This document shows positions 7,063-15,650 of a stretch of DNA of 64,000 bases, piece by piece; within the stretch, counting starts at the first letter, position 1, and each line of letters opens with the position of its first letter. The stretch is from the NCBI GenBank assembly GCA_964458665.1, contig CAYWOO010000042.1:7481-71480 (forward strand), written 5' to 3'. The stretch comes from JANXYW01 sp964458665. GTDB taxonomy: Bacteria > Chloroflexota > Dehalococcoidia > DSTF01 > JACRBR01. A model generated the notes under the pieces. That model worked only from the letters and a program-made list of their open reading frames with translations, was not told where the DNA came from and ran no database searches. The position numbers and the translations under genes were made by a program.

Positions 7063-9021
7063 CTAGCTGGCCTGGGCGTCCAGATCCGGAGAGTCCTCCG
7101 GGGGCGCAGCGTGCGGCGCCTCCTCCCGCGGCCATATCACGCCAAGACCCGACGCCGAGGCGGGCGCGGTCGACGGACGCGGACCGATCGGACGAGGCGC
7201 GTCCGGATCGCGCAGGATGTTCGGCACCGGCGTTGGCGGTTCGTCTTCCGTTGGCGGCGGCGGCTCCGCCCAAAGCCTGAACTCGAAGCGGTGTTCGCCG
7301 ATGTCCAGCGTGTCGCCCGGCTGAAGGATCGTCCAGCCGCCCGAGACACCATCCGCGGCGATATCGCTCAGCCGCGACATCTTGTGCACCATGAGATGCT
7401 CGTCGCGCACCCAAATCCGCGCTTCCTCGCCCGCCAACGATGGGTCGTTGATTCGGACAGCGCACCGCGCGGCCGAGCCAATGATCACGGGCTTGCCGCC
7501 CACGACGTACTCAGTGCCAAGCAGCAAACCGCCGCGTGACACCAGCACACCCATCGGTTCGCCCACCTCCTCCACGGCGACCGCCGGCAATTCGTTCACC
7601 GTCTCTTCTGCACGCGGTTCGAGGTTGCGGTGGCGTGCCACCCAGGGCGTGATGCGCTGATCGGCGGCCGGCCCGCTAATCGTGATGTCGCCCGCACTTC
7701 GCCGCAGCCGCATGACCACCGTTCCCGCCAGGAACAGCACGACGAGCAACGCCACGCCGCCAGCGATGGGCAGGAGCGGCAGCCTGGAGCTGGAGCCGCT
7801 GCTCGTCGGCGGCGGGGCGGCAATCGTCGACGTAAACGACACCGCTGGCGAATCAAACGTCCGCGTGCCGGCGACGACGCCGGCCTTCAGCGTGTGCGAT
7901 GCCGCGCCGTAGGCGTGTGGATCGAACGTGAACTCGTAGGGGGCCTTCGCAGTCTCAAAGACGTTGACGCCATCGACGTAGAACGCGACCCGCGTCAGCC
8001 CCTGTGTCGCATCGAACACCGCCATGACCACACGCGCTTGACTGAGGGACTCGCCTTCGGTGATGCCCGTGAGCACGACGGCGATCGGCGGTGGCGCAAA
8101 CGCTGCTCCCGGCTTGAACGTCGCCTGTGCGGTCGCCTTTGTTCCGCCCGCGTCCAGTGTGATCGTGACGGGCGTATCGGCGCTGGCGGGCGCCGCGCTC
8201 GCGTCGAAGGTGACGATGAACTGGCTTGTCAGCAGCTCTCCAATCGAAGCGAAGAGACCGGTAAGGTCTGTCGCCTTCGGCGCTTCCAGGTAGCGGCCCC
8301 TCGAGGATGTCGCGAGCTGCGTGAGGTAGGCCTGGTCAATTCCCTTGCCCTCGCCGATGGCGAAGAACGGCACGCCGGCGCTCGTCGCCGCGGTGAGCGC
8401 CTGGTCGCGCGTAGTCTTCAGCTTGACGCCGTCCTGCGCGCCGTCGCTGAGCAGAATGATCGCGCGGCGTGTCGAGCCCGAACCGGATGTGCCCGACTTG
8501 AACGCCGCCGCGGCCGTAGCGTCGTAGAGCGCCGTGTTGCCCTTGGCAGCCAGCCCATCGATCGCGGAGTTCACGTTCCCGCGCTCGATCGTGTAGTCCT
8601 GCACCAGCTTGACGGTGTCTGCGAAGCTCATCACAGCCACGCGGTCGTTGGGCGCAAGCTGCTGCACAAGACCCTTGGCCGCCTCCTTCGACTGCTTCAT
8701 GGGCTCGCCCGCCATGCTGCCGCTCACGTCCATGAGCAAGAGCACGTCCAGCGGCGCGTTCTGGCTGGAGGCGAGGTCGGCCGACAGGATTGGCGCCGGC
8801 GTGCCACCGACGGTAGCGGCAAAATTCGTCGCGGTCAGGCTCTTGATGTCGAACACACCGGCGGCATCAATGTTCACCACCGCGCGGGCGGACGGATAAT
8901 CACCGGCAGCAATGCTCGCGATGTCGGCGCGCAGCGACGAGGGCTGTTGTGCGTGTGCCACGGTCACCGTTGCACCCATCACGGCGATCGCCACGATGCT
9001 CAGCAGCCACTTCACGCGCAT
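7063..9021 (-). CDS. VWA domain protein with Ig-like region, TM helix and FHA domain
   Basis: A 652-residue exported membrane protein. A signal peptide (MRVKWLLSIVAIAVMGATV) is followed by a VWA domain with an intact MIDAS start (LLLMDVSGSMAGE) and LLSDGAQDG. Next come an immunoglobulin-like stretch, a Ser-rich linker, a transmembrane helix near residue 430 and a cytoplasmic C-terminal FHA-like domain (IIGSAARCAVRINDPSL). The layout suggests an envelope sensor or adhesion protein linked to phospho-dependent cytoplasmic partners. ATG 9021 is chosen because GAGGGAAG precedes it and the signal peptide begins there. It is upstream of, and codirectional with, the ECF and Tad genes. Confidence 0.85.
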   Translation of the reverse strand: MRVKWLLSIVAIAVMGATVTVAHAQQPSSLRADIASIAAGDYPSARAVVNIDAAGVFDIKSLTATNFAATVGGTPAPILSADLASSQNAPLDVLLLMDVSGSMAGEPMKQSKEAAKGLVQQLAPNDRVAVMSFADTVKLVQDYTIERGNVNSAIDGLAAKGNTALYDATAAAAFKSGTSGSGSTRRAIILLSDGAQDGVKLKTTRDQALTAATSAGVPFFAIGEGKGIDQAYLTQLATSSRGRYLEAPKATDLTGLFASIGELLTSQFIVTFDASAAPASADTPVTITLDAGGTKATAQATFKPGAAFAPPPIAVVLTGITEGESLSQARVVMAVFDATQGLTRVAFYVDGVNVFETAKAPYEFTFDPHAYGAASHTLKAGVVAGTRTFDSPAVSFTSTIAAPPPTSSGSSSRLPLLPIAGGVALLVVLFLAGTVVMRLRRSAGDITISGPAADQRITPWVARHRNLEPRAEETVNELPAVAVEEVGEPMGVLVSRGGLLLGTEYVVGGKPVIIGSAARCAVRINDPSLAGEEARIWVRDEHLMVHKMSRLSDIAADGVSGGWTILQPGDTLDIGEHRFEFRLWAEPPPPTEDEPPTPVPNILRDPDAPRPIGPRPSTAPASASGLGVIWPREEAPHAAPPEDSPDLDAQAS

Positions 9022-9100
9022 GATCTTCCCTCGATTGGCAGACCACCGGGTGTGCCCCAACGGCCGCGTTCTTGACGCCGACTATTTGCGTCCCAACCCC

Positions 9101-9129
9101 TTGACAGCGATGACCGCCGGTGTCAGAAT
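9101..9129 (+). promoter_or_regulatory. Sigma-70 promoter TTGACA-N17-CAGAAT
   Basis: A consensus -35 TTGACA (9101-9106), exactly 17 nt and a CAGAAT -10 (9124-9129) point toward the AAA+ ATPase gene, giving a leader of roughly 465 nt. It lies between divergent genes. Confidence 0.55.
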
Positions 9130-9601
9130 CGACCCACCCTGGCGGAGGCGTCCGCGTAGGACGCCGGGTGGAGCCGACAGGTACATCGCTCTCACAGAAC
9201 TATCGACCAATTGCGCGCCGTGCTGAGCGGCCGCAGCGCGCCAGGCACGGACGCAGGCGAGCCCGTCCAAGTTTGATCCGCGCGCCTTCAGGCCGCGCGA
9301 GCATCGGCCTCCCGCTGCGGTGGGAGTTGAACGTGGGGCCACGGGCCCGGGGGACGGCTGTTCAGGAGGCGGGGCCTGACTGACGCCCTCTGGCCCGAAC
9401 CCGTCTTCCATTGATCAGTCCCCAAAAAGCTCAGTCCCGAGCTTCCTCAGTCATATATCCAGCTTTGACCACCAGAACCGATACTCCTATCGGAGGACAC
9501 CGGGGGGGGCCGCTGCTCGTCCCGCGTCCGTGCGACCGCCAGACGTCAGGCTCAGGAGCACATGTGACCGGGATAGCCTGCTTCAACGTGAAGGAGCCGC
9601 G
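9130..9601 (+). other. Long non-coding leader/intergenic region
   Basis: No convincing gene in about 470 nt. It contains GC-rich inverted repeats and, at 9478-9495, two mutually exclusive hairpins: CCGATA/TATCGG (loop CTCC) and CTCC/GGAG. An eight-G run follows at 9503-9510. It may be an attenuating leader of the next gene, but I recognise no known riboswitch. Confidence 0.3.
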
Positions 9602-11026
9602 ATGACGATCGAGACGGCGGGCATGCGTGGCTTGATCGGCGGCGCTGCCGGCGCGCGCGCGAACGGCGCCGCGCACGACGATGGTGCGCCCTGGGTACCG
9701 CAACCACAGACGATCGAGGAGACGGGCCTCGACTTTTCGATGATCCTCGACCTGGTGGTGAAAGCCGTCTATTTCGCGGGCCGCCCGGCGGCGCGGCAAG
9801 TGGCCGCGCAGATCGCCCTTCCGTTCCCCGTCGTCGATGAAGTGCTGGCGTTCCTCAAGCGCGAGCAGCTGGCGGAAGTCGTCGGCAGCGCGGGCATGGG
9901 CGAGCAGCTCTACCAGTACTCGCTCTCCGGCAAGGGGCTGGAGAAAGCCGAAGAGGCCCTGGCACGCAACCACTACATCGGCCCCGCACCCGTGCCGTTC
10001 GAGGTGTATCTGCAGGTTCTGAAGATGCAATCGATCCGGGAGATGCGCGTCACGCCGCAGGTCGTCGATACGGCTCTTTCGCACCTCGTGCTGGACGATG
10101 CCGTCTGCGAGGCGCTTGGCCCCGCCGTCAACTCCGGCCGCTCGATGCTGCTGTACGGCGGCTCGGGCAACGGCAAGAGCACGATCACCGGCGCCATCGG
10201 CAAGATGCTCCCCGGCGAAGTGCTGATCCCGTACGCCGTCGATATCAACGGCATCATCGTCAAGGTCTTCGACCCGCGCGTGCACAACGAGATCCCCACC
10301 GAGCAGCTGGAGCGCCGCGCCAACCCCGACAGTGCGAACGGCGGCGAGCGCCGGCGCGATCGGCGTTGGGTCGTGGCGCGGCGACCGATGATCACCGCTG
10401 GCGGAGAGCTGACGCTGAAAGAACTGGAGCTGCGCTACTCGCCGCAGTCGCAGTTCTACATCGCGCCACTGCAGTGGAAGGCGAACAGCGGCATCCTCAT
10501 CGTGGACGACTTCGGCCGTCAGATGATCTCGACGAAGGAGTTGCTGAACCGCTGGATCGTACCGATGGAAGAGCGCATCGACCACCTCTCGCTGCACACG
10601 GGCGACATGGTCGAAGTGCCGTTCGACGTGCTGCTGATCTTCTCGACGAACCTCCATCCCTCGCAGCTGGGCGACGAAGCATTCTTCCGCCGTATTCGCC
10701 ACAAGATCGAGATCCCCGACCCAACGCGCGAACAGTTCCTGGAGATCCTTTCGCGCGTCTGCCAGCAGCGCGAGATCCCGTTCGATCCGGCCGCCGGCTT
10801 GTACTTCGTCGACGCCTACTACGACCGGCTAGGGCGCGGCTTCAAGGGCTGCCACCCGCGCGACATCGTGGACCTCATGGTGGACATCTGCGTCTATCAC
10901 GGCGAGCCGCCGTCATTCACGCGCCGCTACATGGATCAGGCCGCGCACTCCTACTTCGTCTCGCTCCAGGACGCCGCCCGCGAAGCAAAGCAGCAACAGC
11001 AGTTCGGCGGCCTCGCCGCCGCGTAG
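9602..11026 (+). CDS. AAA+ family ATPase
   Basis: A 474-residue protein. The N-terminal about 140 residues look like a winged-helix or regulatory segment (LDLVVKAVYFAGRP, VDEVLAFLKREQLAEVV). The AAA+ core has Walker A GGSGNGKS, Walker B ILIVDDFGRQ and a sensor-1 region (LLIFSTNLHP). The C-terminal lid includes GCHPRDIVDLM. GAAGGAG lies 6 nt before ATG 9602, so an in-frame ATG 72 nt upstream is rejected. It is divergent from the VWA gene. Partner and substrate are unknown; the neighbourhood weakly suggests a link to Tad or envelope assembly. Confidence 0.8.
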   Translation: MTIETAGMRGLIGGAAGARANGAAHDDGAPWVPQPQTIEETGLDFSMILDLVVKAVYFAGRPAARQVAAQIALPFPVVDEVLAFLKREQLAEVVGSAGMGEQLYQYSLSGKGLEKAEEALARNHYIGPAPVPFEVYLQVLKMQSIREMRVTPQVVDTALSHLVLDDAVCEALGPAVNSGRSMLLYGGSGNGKSTITGAIGKMLPGEVLIPYAVDINGIIVKVFDPRVHNEIPTEQLERRANPDSANGGERRRDRRWVVARRPMITAGGELTLKELELRYSPQSQFYIAPLQWKANSGILIVDDFGRQMISTKELLNRWIVPMEERIDHLSLHTGDMVEVPFDVLLIFSTNLHPSQLGDEAFFRRIRHKIEIPDPTREQFLEILSRVCQQREIPFDPAAGLYFVDAYYDRLGRGFKGCHPRDIVDLMVDICVYHGEPPSFTRRYMDQAAHSYFVSLQDAAREAKQQQQFGGLAAA

Positions 11027-11039
11027 CGGCGGCGTAGCC

Positions 11040-11074
11040 GTGAGCGATGAGCGGTCGGCTGTTAGCTTCTCGCC
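11040..11074 (+). repeat. Heptad-periodic intergenic repeat
   Basis: Five consecutive 7-nt units, GTGAGCG ATGAGCG and then GTCGGCT, GTTAGCT, TCTCGCC, share a T/A-GC pattern. It begins about 14 nt after the ATPase stop codon. One of several such tracts in the window. Confidence 0.5.
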
Positions 11075-11104
11075 AACCCCAGCGTCAGCGCATGATCCTC
11101 ACCA

Positions 11105-11236
11105 GTACATGCGCAGCTTCAGCAGCGCCCCGTGGTGGCTCTGGCACGCCGCCCCGACTTCCAGCCCATCCAGCAGTCTTGTAGACAGTTGCAGCCCGCC
11201 GCCCACTGGCGTATCGTCGAGATCGGCTGGCACCTA
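11105..11236 (-). other. Possible small ORF or gene remnant (43 aa)
   Basis: Reverse-strand GTG 11236 opens a 43-codon frame with GC-rich third positions, ending GALLKLRMYW before a TGA. There is no clear ribosome binding site and no family is recognised. It may be a decayed C-terminus. Otherwise the 250-nt gap before the oxygenase gene holds only short heptad-like repeats. Confidence 0.2.
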
Positions 11237-11277
11237 GCCACCGCCGACCACCGACTGACGACCGAAGGAAGCACACG

Positions 11278-12057
11278 ATGCCAGCACGCATGAACGCACA
11301 GGCAACCGCGGACGACGTAGCGGCATCGCTCAAACGAGACGGCTATGCCATCGTCGCGCGCCTGCTCTCGCCAGCTGAAGCGGCGGCGAAGCGCGCCGAG
11401 CTAACGCGCATCCTCGCGGAGACGCCGGAGGGCCGCAACGACTTCGAGGGCTTCAAGACACGCCGCATCTACGCGCTCTTCGCGAAGACACGCGCCTTCG
11501 ACGAGCCGGCCACGCACCCCCTCGTCCTTGGCGTCCTCGACCGCGTCCTCGGCCCCAGCTACCAGCTCAGCGCTCCCGTTGGCATCGAGATCCATCCCGG
11601 TGAGACCGCGCAGGTGCTGCACACCGACGACGGCATCTACCCGATCGCCCGCCCCCACCAGGAACTCGTGCTCAACATCATGTGGCCGCTCGACGACTTC
11701 ACCGAGGAGAACGGCGCCACGCGCGTCGTGCCCGGCAGCCACCTCTGGACCGACAAGCGCCCCGACGAATCGACGCCCGTGGAGTTGGCGACGATGCCCG
11801 CTGGCTCCGTCATGTTCTTCGTCGGCAGCGTCTTCCACGGCGGCGGCGCCAACAACAGCAGCAAGCCGCGCCTCGGTACGATCATCGAATACGTCAGTGG
11901 CTGGCTGCGCCCGCAGGAGAACCACATCCTCGCCGTCCCGCGCGAGATGGTGAAGACCCTAACGCCGCGTCTGCAGGAGCTGCTCGGCTACAACATCCAC
12001 CCGCCCTTCGTCGGCAACGTAGACGGCCGCCATCCGCGGAAGCCGTTGGAAGCTTGA
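11278..12057 (+). CDS. Phytanoyl-CoA dioxygenase family Fe(II)/2-oxoglutarate oxygenase
   Basis: A 259-residue PhyH-type double-stranded beta-helix protein. The iron-binding His-x-Asp is in VLHTDDGIYP and the distal His in FHGGGANNS. GATRVVPGSH is the usual PhyH block, and the Arg for 2-oxoglutarate is expected in the C-terminal region. It would hydroxylate a small molecule using O2 and 2-oxoglutarate; the substrate is unknown. AAGGAAG precedes ATG 11278. It is convergent with the CAP-domain gene, with a hairpin between. Confidence 0.85.
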   Translation: MPARMNAQATADDVAASLKRDGYAIVARLLSPAEAAAKRAELTRILAETPEGRNDFEGFKTRRIYALFAKTRAFDEPATHPLVLGVLDRVLGPSYQLSAPVGIEIHPGETAQVLHTDDGIYPIARPHQELVLNIMWPLDDFTEENGATRVVPGSHLWTDKRPDESTPVELATMPAGSVMFFVGSVFHGGGANNSSKPRLGTIIEYVSGWLRPQENHILAVPREMVKTLTPRLQELLGYNIHPPFVGNVDGRHPRKPLEA

Positions 12058-12092
12058 GCAGCTAGCTTTGAGCCCTTAGCTGATTGCGGCTT
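12051..12092 (+). repeat. Heptad-periodic repeat overlapping a gene end
   Basis: Six 7-nt units (AGCTTGA GCAGCTA then GCTTTGA, GCCCTTA, GCTGATT, GCGGCTT) run through the last codons and stop of the oxygenase gene into the gap. Confidence 0.45.
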
Positions 12093-12169
12093 CGCCTTCG
12101 GATCGAGGCGCATCAGGTGAGATAGGACCGAATTCCGGTAGTTGCCTCGTGACGCGCATCCCGTCGGGT

Positions 12170-12193
12170 AGGGGCATTCCGTAGAATGCCCCT
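12170..12193. terminator. Bidirectional hairpin terminator
   Basis: Perfect 10-bp stem AGGGGCATTC / GAATGCCCCT with a CGTA loop between two convergent genes. The T-tract is short (TT on +). Confidence 0.6.
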
Positions 12194-12211
12194 TCGCATG
12201 GCGGGAGGCCT

Positions 12212-12274
12212 GCGTCCCGCGTCCCGCGTCCCGCGTCCCGCTTCTCGCTTCTCGTTTCCCGCTTCCCGCGTCCA
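12212..12274. repeat. Heptad tandem repeat GCGTCCC/GCTTCTC
   Basis: Nine consecutive 7-nt units: GCGTCCC four times, GCTTCTC twice, then GTTTCCC, GCTTCCC and GCGTCCA. It abuts the stop codon of the CAP-domain gene. Confidence 0.75.
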
Positions 12275-12276
12275 AG

Positions 12277-13182
12277 CTACGCTGGCCCCGTGAAGATGAT
12301 CGTGAAGTACTTCATCCCGGACGAGTCGATGACCAGCGCAATGCCCATGTCCGTGTAGTGCGGGTTGACGATGTTCTCGCGGTGCGGCGGGCTGTTCCAA
12401 AGCGCGATGTCCGCCACACCCACAGCCTCGCCGTCGGGATAGTTGTTTTTCGCGAGATTCTCGCCCGCCCAACCGTACGGAACCCCGTGCCGGTCCATCA
12501 GCGTGAACGCGTTGTCGCCCGTCACCGGGCTAACGTGCGCAAAGTAGTTGTGGTCGGCCATGTCTTGCGAGCGAATGCGGGCGATACCGTTCAGGTACCC
12601 GTTCGCGCGCAGCGGTGGCAGGTTCTGCGCGGCGCGTCGGCGGTTCGTGTCATCGAACAGCTCCTGCGAATGCGCGTCCATGGGCGAGGTATCGAGCCCG
12701 GTCGGCTGCGCGGCCGGCGGCGCGGGCGGTGGCGCAGGCGTCGATGTCGGAGCCGGAGCTGTGGGCGGAGGCTTGGCGGCGACCGGACGTGCGGGCGATG
12801 GCTGCGCACGCGGGGTCGACGTCGGCTGCGCGGCCGGCGGCGCGGGGGGTGGCGCAGGCGTAGCTGTCGGCGGCGCCGCGGTCGCCGTGGGCTGTGCCGC
12901 GGTCTGCTCGTATTTCTCGATCGCGGCGAGTGTGGCACGATCGGCGGCCGTCAGGCTGGGCGGCGTTTCGTGCGGGCGCGCTACGGGAGCTCCGCTGCCG
13001 GTCGTCGGCGTGCGTAACGCGTCGGCTCGACCGCCTCCCGCGCTCGACGCTCCAGTGACCGATGACGCCGCGAAGATGGCGATCGTCGCAGCGCTCGCCA
13101 ATCCGAGTGCCGCCGAGAGCCGCCCGCGCGTACACCACCGAATGAGTCGAGAAGTCGCGGGCGCGCTGTCGTCGTCGAACAT
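12277..13182 (-). CDS. CAP (SCP-like) domain secreted/membrane protein
   Basis: A 301-residue protein. A signal-anchor lies at about residues 22-45, followed by a Pro/Ala/Thr-rich linker in which PAPPPAPPAAQPT occurs twice. A C-terminal CAP domain follows (about 165-300) with QELFDDTNRRRA, HNYFAHVSP, AGENLAKN and NSPPHRENIV. CAP proteins of this bacterial type are extracellular and often tied to wall or protein interactions; enzymatic activity is uncertain. It is preceded by a long structured leader. ATG 13182 is the first start giving a complete export signal. Confidence 0.88.
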   Translation of the reverse strand: MFDDDSAPATSRLIRWCTRGRLSAALGLASAATIAIFAASSVTGASSAGGGRADALRTPTTGSGAPVARPHETPPSLTAADRATLAAIEKYEQTAAQPTATAAPPTATPAPPPAPPAAQPTSTPRAQPSPARPVAAKPPPTAPAPTSTPAPPPAPPAAQPTGLDTSPMDAHSQELFDDTNRRRAAQNLPPLRANGYLNGIARIRSQDMADHNYFAHVSPVTGDNAFTLMDRHGVPYGWAGENLAKNNYPDGEAVGVADIALWNSPPHRENIVNPHYTDMGIALVIDSSGMKYFTIIFTGPA

Positions 13183-13200
13183 CGATGGCTCCCGCCTGCA

Positions 13201-13259
13201 CGCAAACCCTTAGGGGTTTGCCACCAACCTGTGCTCTGATGCTCGGCACCCGTAGGGGA
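13201..13259 (-). promoter_or_regulatory. Structured leader of the CAP-domain gene
   Basis: A perfect hairpin GCAAACCC/GGGTTTGC (13201-13220) lies 19 nt before the ATG. Just upstream on the transcript is a CCC-TA-GGG hairpin at 13246-13259 whose 14-nt core recurs at 6963-6976. I cannot match it to a known riboswitch class. The gap to 13486 otherwise contains no gene. Confidence 0.3.
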
Positions 13260-13486
13260 CAACTTGAGGCCTCGCGAAGCTGGATCTCGCGGATCGGCAC
13301 GCAAGGAAGACGCGATCCCTACTCCCTGATAGGGCCCTAGGAAGCAGGAGCAGCCTTCACGTTTCCCCGTCTGCTTCCTCCCCAACCCGGCCGATGCTAC
13401 GCTCGGAGAGTGGGTCGCAAACGGCCCTTCGTTTGCGTCAGACGCGACCTGTCGGCCCGGCCCGGGCGCGCACTCAGGAGTCCCCG

Positions 13487-14917
13487 ATGCCCCAAGGCAG
13501 CTTCGCCTCGCTCGATTTCCTGTTCCATCCCCGCTCGATCGCCGTGCCAGGCGCCTCGACGCAGGATGGCCCCGGCTCGTTCATCGCGGCGATCAAGGAG
13601 ATGGGATTCGCGGGCGACCTCTACCCGGTCAACCCGAAAGCCGACGAGATCGGCGGCCTGAAGTGCTACCCGCGGCTGCTCGACATCCCCGGCCATGTGG
13701 ACCACGTCATCTCGTCCGTGCCGCTGCGCTTCGTCGAGCAGCTCATGGAGGAGTGCATCGCCAAGGATGTGAAGTCGGTCCACTTCTTCACCGCGGGATT
13801 CAGCGAGACCGGCGATGAGGACGCGACGGCGCTAGAATCGCGTGTGTTGGCGCGGGCGCGCGAGGCGGGCATCCGCGTCGTCGGCCCGAACTGCATGGGG
13901 CTCTACTACCCGAACGGCGGCCTCAGCTTCATGCCTTCCTTGCCGACGGAGCCCGGGCCCGTCGCCATGCTCTCGCAGTCGGGCGCCAACGCGGGTGAGT
14001 TCTGCCGCACCGCCGCCGTGCGCGGCCTCCGCTACAGCAAGGTCGTCAGCTACGGCAACGGCACGGACGTGCGCGAGTCGGAGCTGCTGGAGTACTGTGC
14101 CGAAGACCCCGAGACGGAGGTGATCGCCTGCTACATCGAAGGCATCATCGACGGCGCGCACTTCATGCGGGCGCTGCGCAAGGCCGCCGCGGCAAAGCCC
14201 GTCGTCATCCTCAAAGGCGGCCGCACCGAGGCAGGATCACGCGCGACGGCCTCCCACACGGGCAGCCTCGCCGGATCGCTGCAGATCTTCGACGCAGCGG
14301 TGCGCCAGGCGGGCGCGGTGCGCGTCGAACGCATGGAGGAGCTGGTCGATCAGGCGGTGGCGTTCCGCTACCTGAAGTCGCTTGCCGGACCCCGCGCCGG
14401 CATCGTCGGCGGCGGAGGCGGCTACTCCGTCCTGGCGTCGGACGAGATCGGCGCTGCGGGTCTCGATATGCCGACGCTGCCGGCCGACATCCAGCAGAAG
14501 CTGCACGACTTCACGCCTACCGCCGGCACCAGCGTCCGCAATCCCGTGGACACCAGCGTCGGCTGGGGCCCCGATGGCCTGAAGCCGATGCTCGATACGA
14601 TCCGCATCGTGTCGGAGTCGCCGAACATCGACTACGTCCTCTACCACACCAGCTACTCGTGGGGCGCCATGCGCGCCGAAGGTCCAAGCATTGTCGAAGT
14701 GGCGACGGAGGCGGCGACGAAGCTGGGCGAGGTGGCGAAGGAGTCCGGCAAGCCGATCGTTTGCGTCGCCCGCATCCCGACGACCGAGATGGGGATGGCC
14801 GGCACCCTCGCCTTCCAGCAGAACGTCGCCAGCGCCGGGCTGCCCGTCTTCAATAGCGTCCAGTCGGCAGCCCTCGCCGTCCAACGCCTGCTCGCCTGGC
14901 AAGCGGCGCGCGCGTAG
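13487..14917 (+). CDS. Acetate--CoA ligase (ADP-forming) alpha-like CoA-binding protein
   Basis: A 476-residue NDP-forming acyl-CoA synthetase alpha-type protein: an N-terminal CoA-binding Rossmann domain (FHPRSIAVPGAS, YPVNPKADEIGGLKCYP) followed by a succinyl-CoA-ligase flavodoxin-like domain. The phosphohistidine loop is present (ASHTGSLAGS). The ATP-grasp beta domain of the usual roughly 700-residue fused enzyme is missing, and no beta subunit is next door. AGGAG precedes ATG 13487, so an upstream ATG is rejected. It may pair with a distant beta subunit or act as an acyl-CoA binding regulator. Confidence 0.8.
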   Translation: MPQGSFASLDFLFHPRSIAVPGASTQDGPGSFIAAIKEMGFAGDLYPVNPKADEIGGLKCYPRLLDIPGHVDHVISSVPLRFVEQLMEECIAKDVKSVHFFTAGFSETGDEDATALESRVLARAREAGIRVVGPNCMGLYYPNGGLSFMPSLPTEPGPVAMLSQSGANAGEFCRTAAVRGLRYSKVVSYGNGTDVRESELLEYCAEDPETEVIACYIEGIIDGAHFMRALRKAAAAKPVVILKGGRTEAGSRATASHTGSLAGSLQIFDAAVRQAGAVRVERMEELVDQAVAFRYLKSLAGPRAGIVGGGGGYSVLASDEIGAAGLDMPTLPADIQQKLHDFTPTAGTSVRNPVDTSVGWGPDGLKPMLDTIRIVSESPNIDYVLYHTSYSWGAMRAEGPSIVEVATEAATKLGEVAKESGKPIVCVARIPTTEMGMAGTLAFQQNVASAGLPVFNSVQSAALAVQRLLAWQAARA

Positions 14918-14958
14918 CCCTTTCGTTTCTAACCGCAGGCGTAACCCTCGCCCCCTTT

Positions 14959-14985
14959 TGGAGCCCGGGCATTCAGCCCGCGTGC
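14959..14985. repeat. Short palindromic repeat, GGAGCGCGGGCATTCAGCCC family
   Basis: GGAGCCCGGGCATTCAGCCC followed by GCG, in the gap before the deazaflavin gene. Other copies are at 39936, 40056 and 55398. Confidence 0.6.
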
Positions 14986-15106
14986 TCGATTCCGCGCCAA
15001 ACGTTCGGGAACCACCGACTTTCGCGGTCGACTGAGAATAGCCATCCTCTCGTCACGTGTGTCAGGCTGCAACACACAGCATCGCTACCCGAGCAGGAGC
15101 ACGCAG

Positions 15107-15523
15107 ATGGCAGCCTTCAACGACTTCAATCAGAAGATCATGGAAGAGTTCCACGCCAACACCGGCAAGGTCGGCGGACGCTTCGATGGCATCGACATCC
15201 TCATCCTCACCTCGACCGGACGCAAGAGCGGACAGATGCGCTGGCACCCGCTCGCGTACTCGACCGACGGCGACCGCTACGTCATCGTCGCGTCAATGGG
15301 CGGTGCTCCCACCAGCCCCGACTGGTACCACAACCTCGTCGCCAACGGCTCAGCCGTGATCGAAGTCGGCAACGACGTTATCCCCGTCGAAGCGACGATC
15401 GCCACCGGCGCCGACCGCGAACGTCTCTACGCTCAGCACGCCGCGCGCATGCCGGCGTTCACCGGCTACGCGAAGAACACGACCCGCGAGATCCCCGTCG
15501 TCGTGCTGACGCGTAAGAGCTGA
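15107..15523 (+). CDS. Nitroreductase-family deazaflavin (F420)-dependent oxidoreductase
   Basis: A 138-residue protein of the Ddn-like split-barrel family. LTSTGRKSGQMRWHPL and SPDWYHNLVANG are the standard cofactor-contact motifs, consistent with coenzyme F420 use. Such enzymes reduce quinones, nitroaromatics or unsaturated compounds. AGGAG precedes ATG 15107; the upstream in-frame ATG lacks a site. It stands alone between the CoA-binding gene and the Fic gene. Confidence 0.85.
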   Translation: MAAFNDFNQKIMEEFHANTGKVGGRFDGIDILILTSTGRKSGQMRWHPLAYSTDGDRYVIVASMGGAPTSPDWYHNLVANGSAVIEVGNDVIPVEATIATGADRERLYAQHAARMPAFTGYAKNTTREIPVVVLTRKS

Positions 15524-15571
15524 CGAAGTGATGCGTTTCCCTCCGATGGCGGTGTTCTTGCGCCACATTAT

Positions 15572-15641
15572 CCTTTCGCCCCCGACCTCCCAACGAAAGG
15601 TTAAGGTGCTATCCTTTCGCTAATCCTCGCCCAGCGAAAGG
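15572..15641 (+). promoter_or_regulatory. Double palindromic operator and promoter of the Fic gene
   Basis: CCTTTCG...CGAAAGG occurs twice as an inverted repeat with 15-nt spacing (15572-15600 and 15613-15641). The copies are exactly 41 nt apart, about four helical turns. The second is extended to an 11-bp perfect match (ATCCTTTCGCT/AGCGAAAGGAT). An extended -10, TGCTATCCT (15607-15615), overlaps the second site, so binding would block transcription. Confidence 0.65.
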
Positions 15642-15650
15642 ATCTCGCCT

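Noticed and set aside
9082..9411. 109-codon reverse frame in the ATPase leader
   Set aside because: No ribosome binding site, no family motif, and it overlaps a strong promoter.
12212..12274. CRISPR array
   Set aside because: The units are contiguous 7-mers without spacers; no cas genes are present.
13201..13260. Possible second c-di-GMP riboswitch (contains GGCAAAC on the reverse strand)
   Set aside because: The GGACGCAAAGCC partner and the 3' core are absent; the GGCAAACCC simply forms a hairpin with GGGTTTGC.
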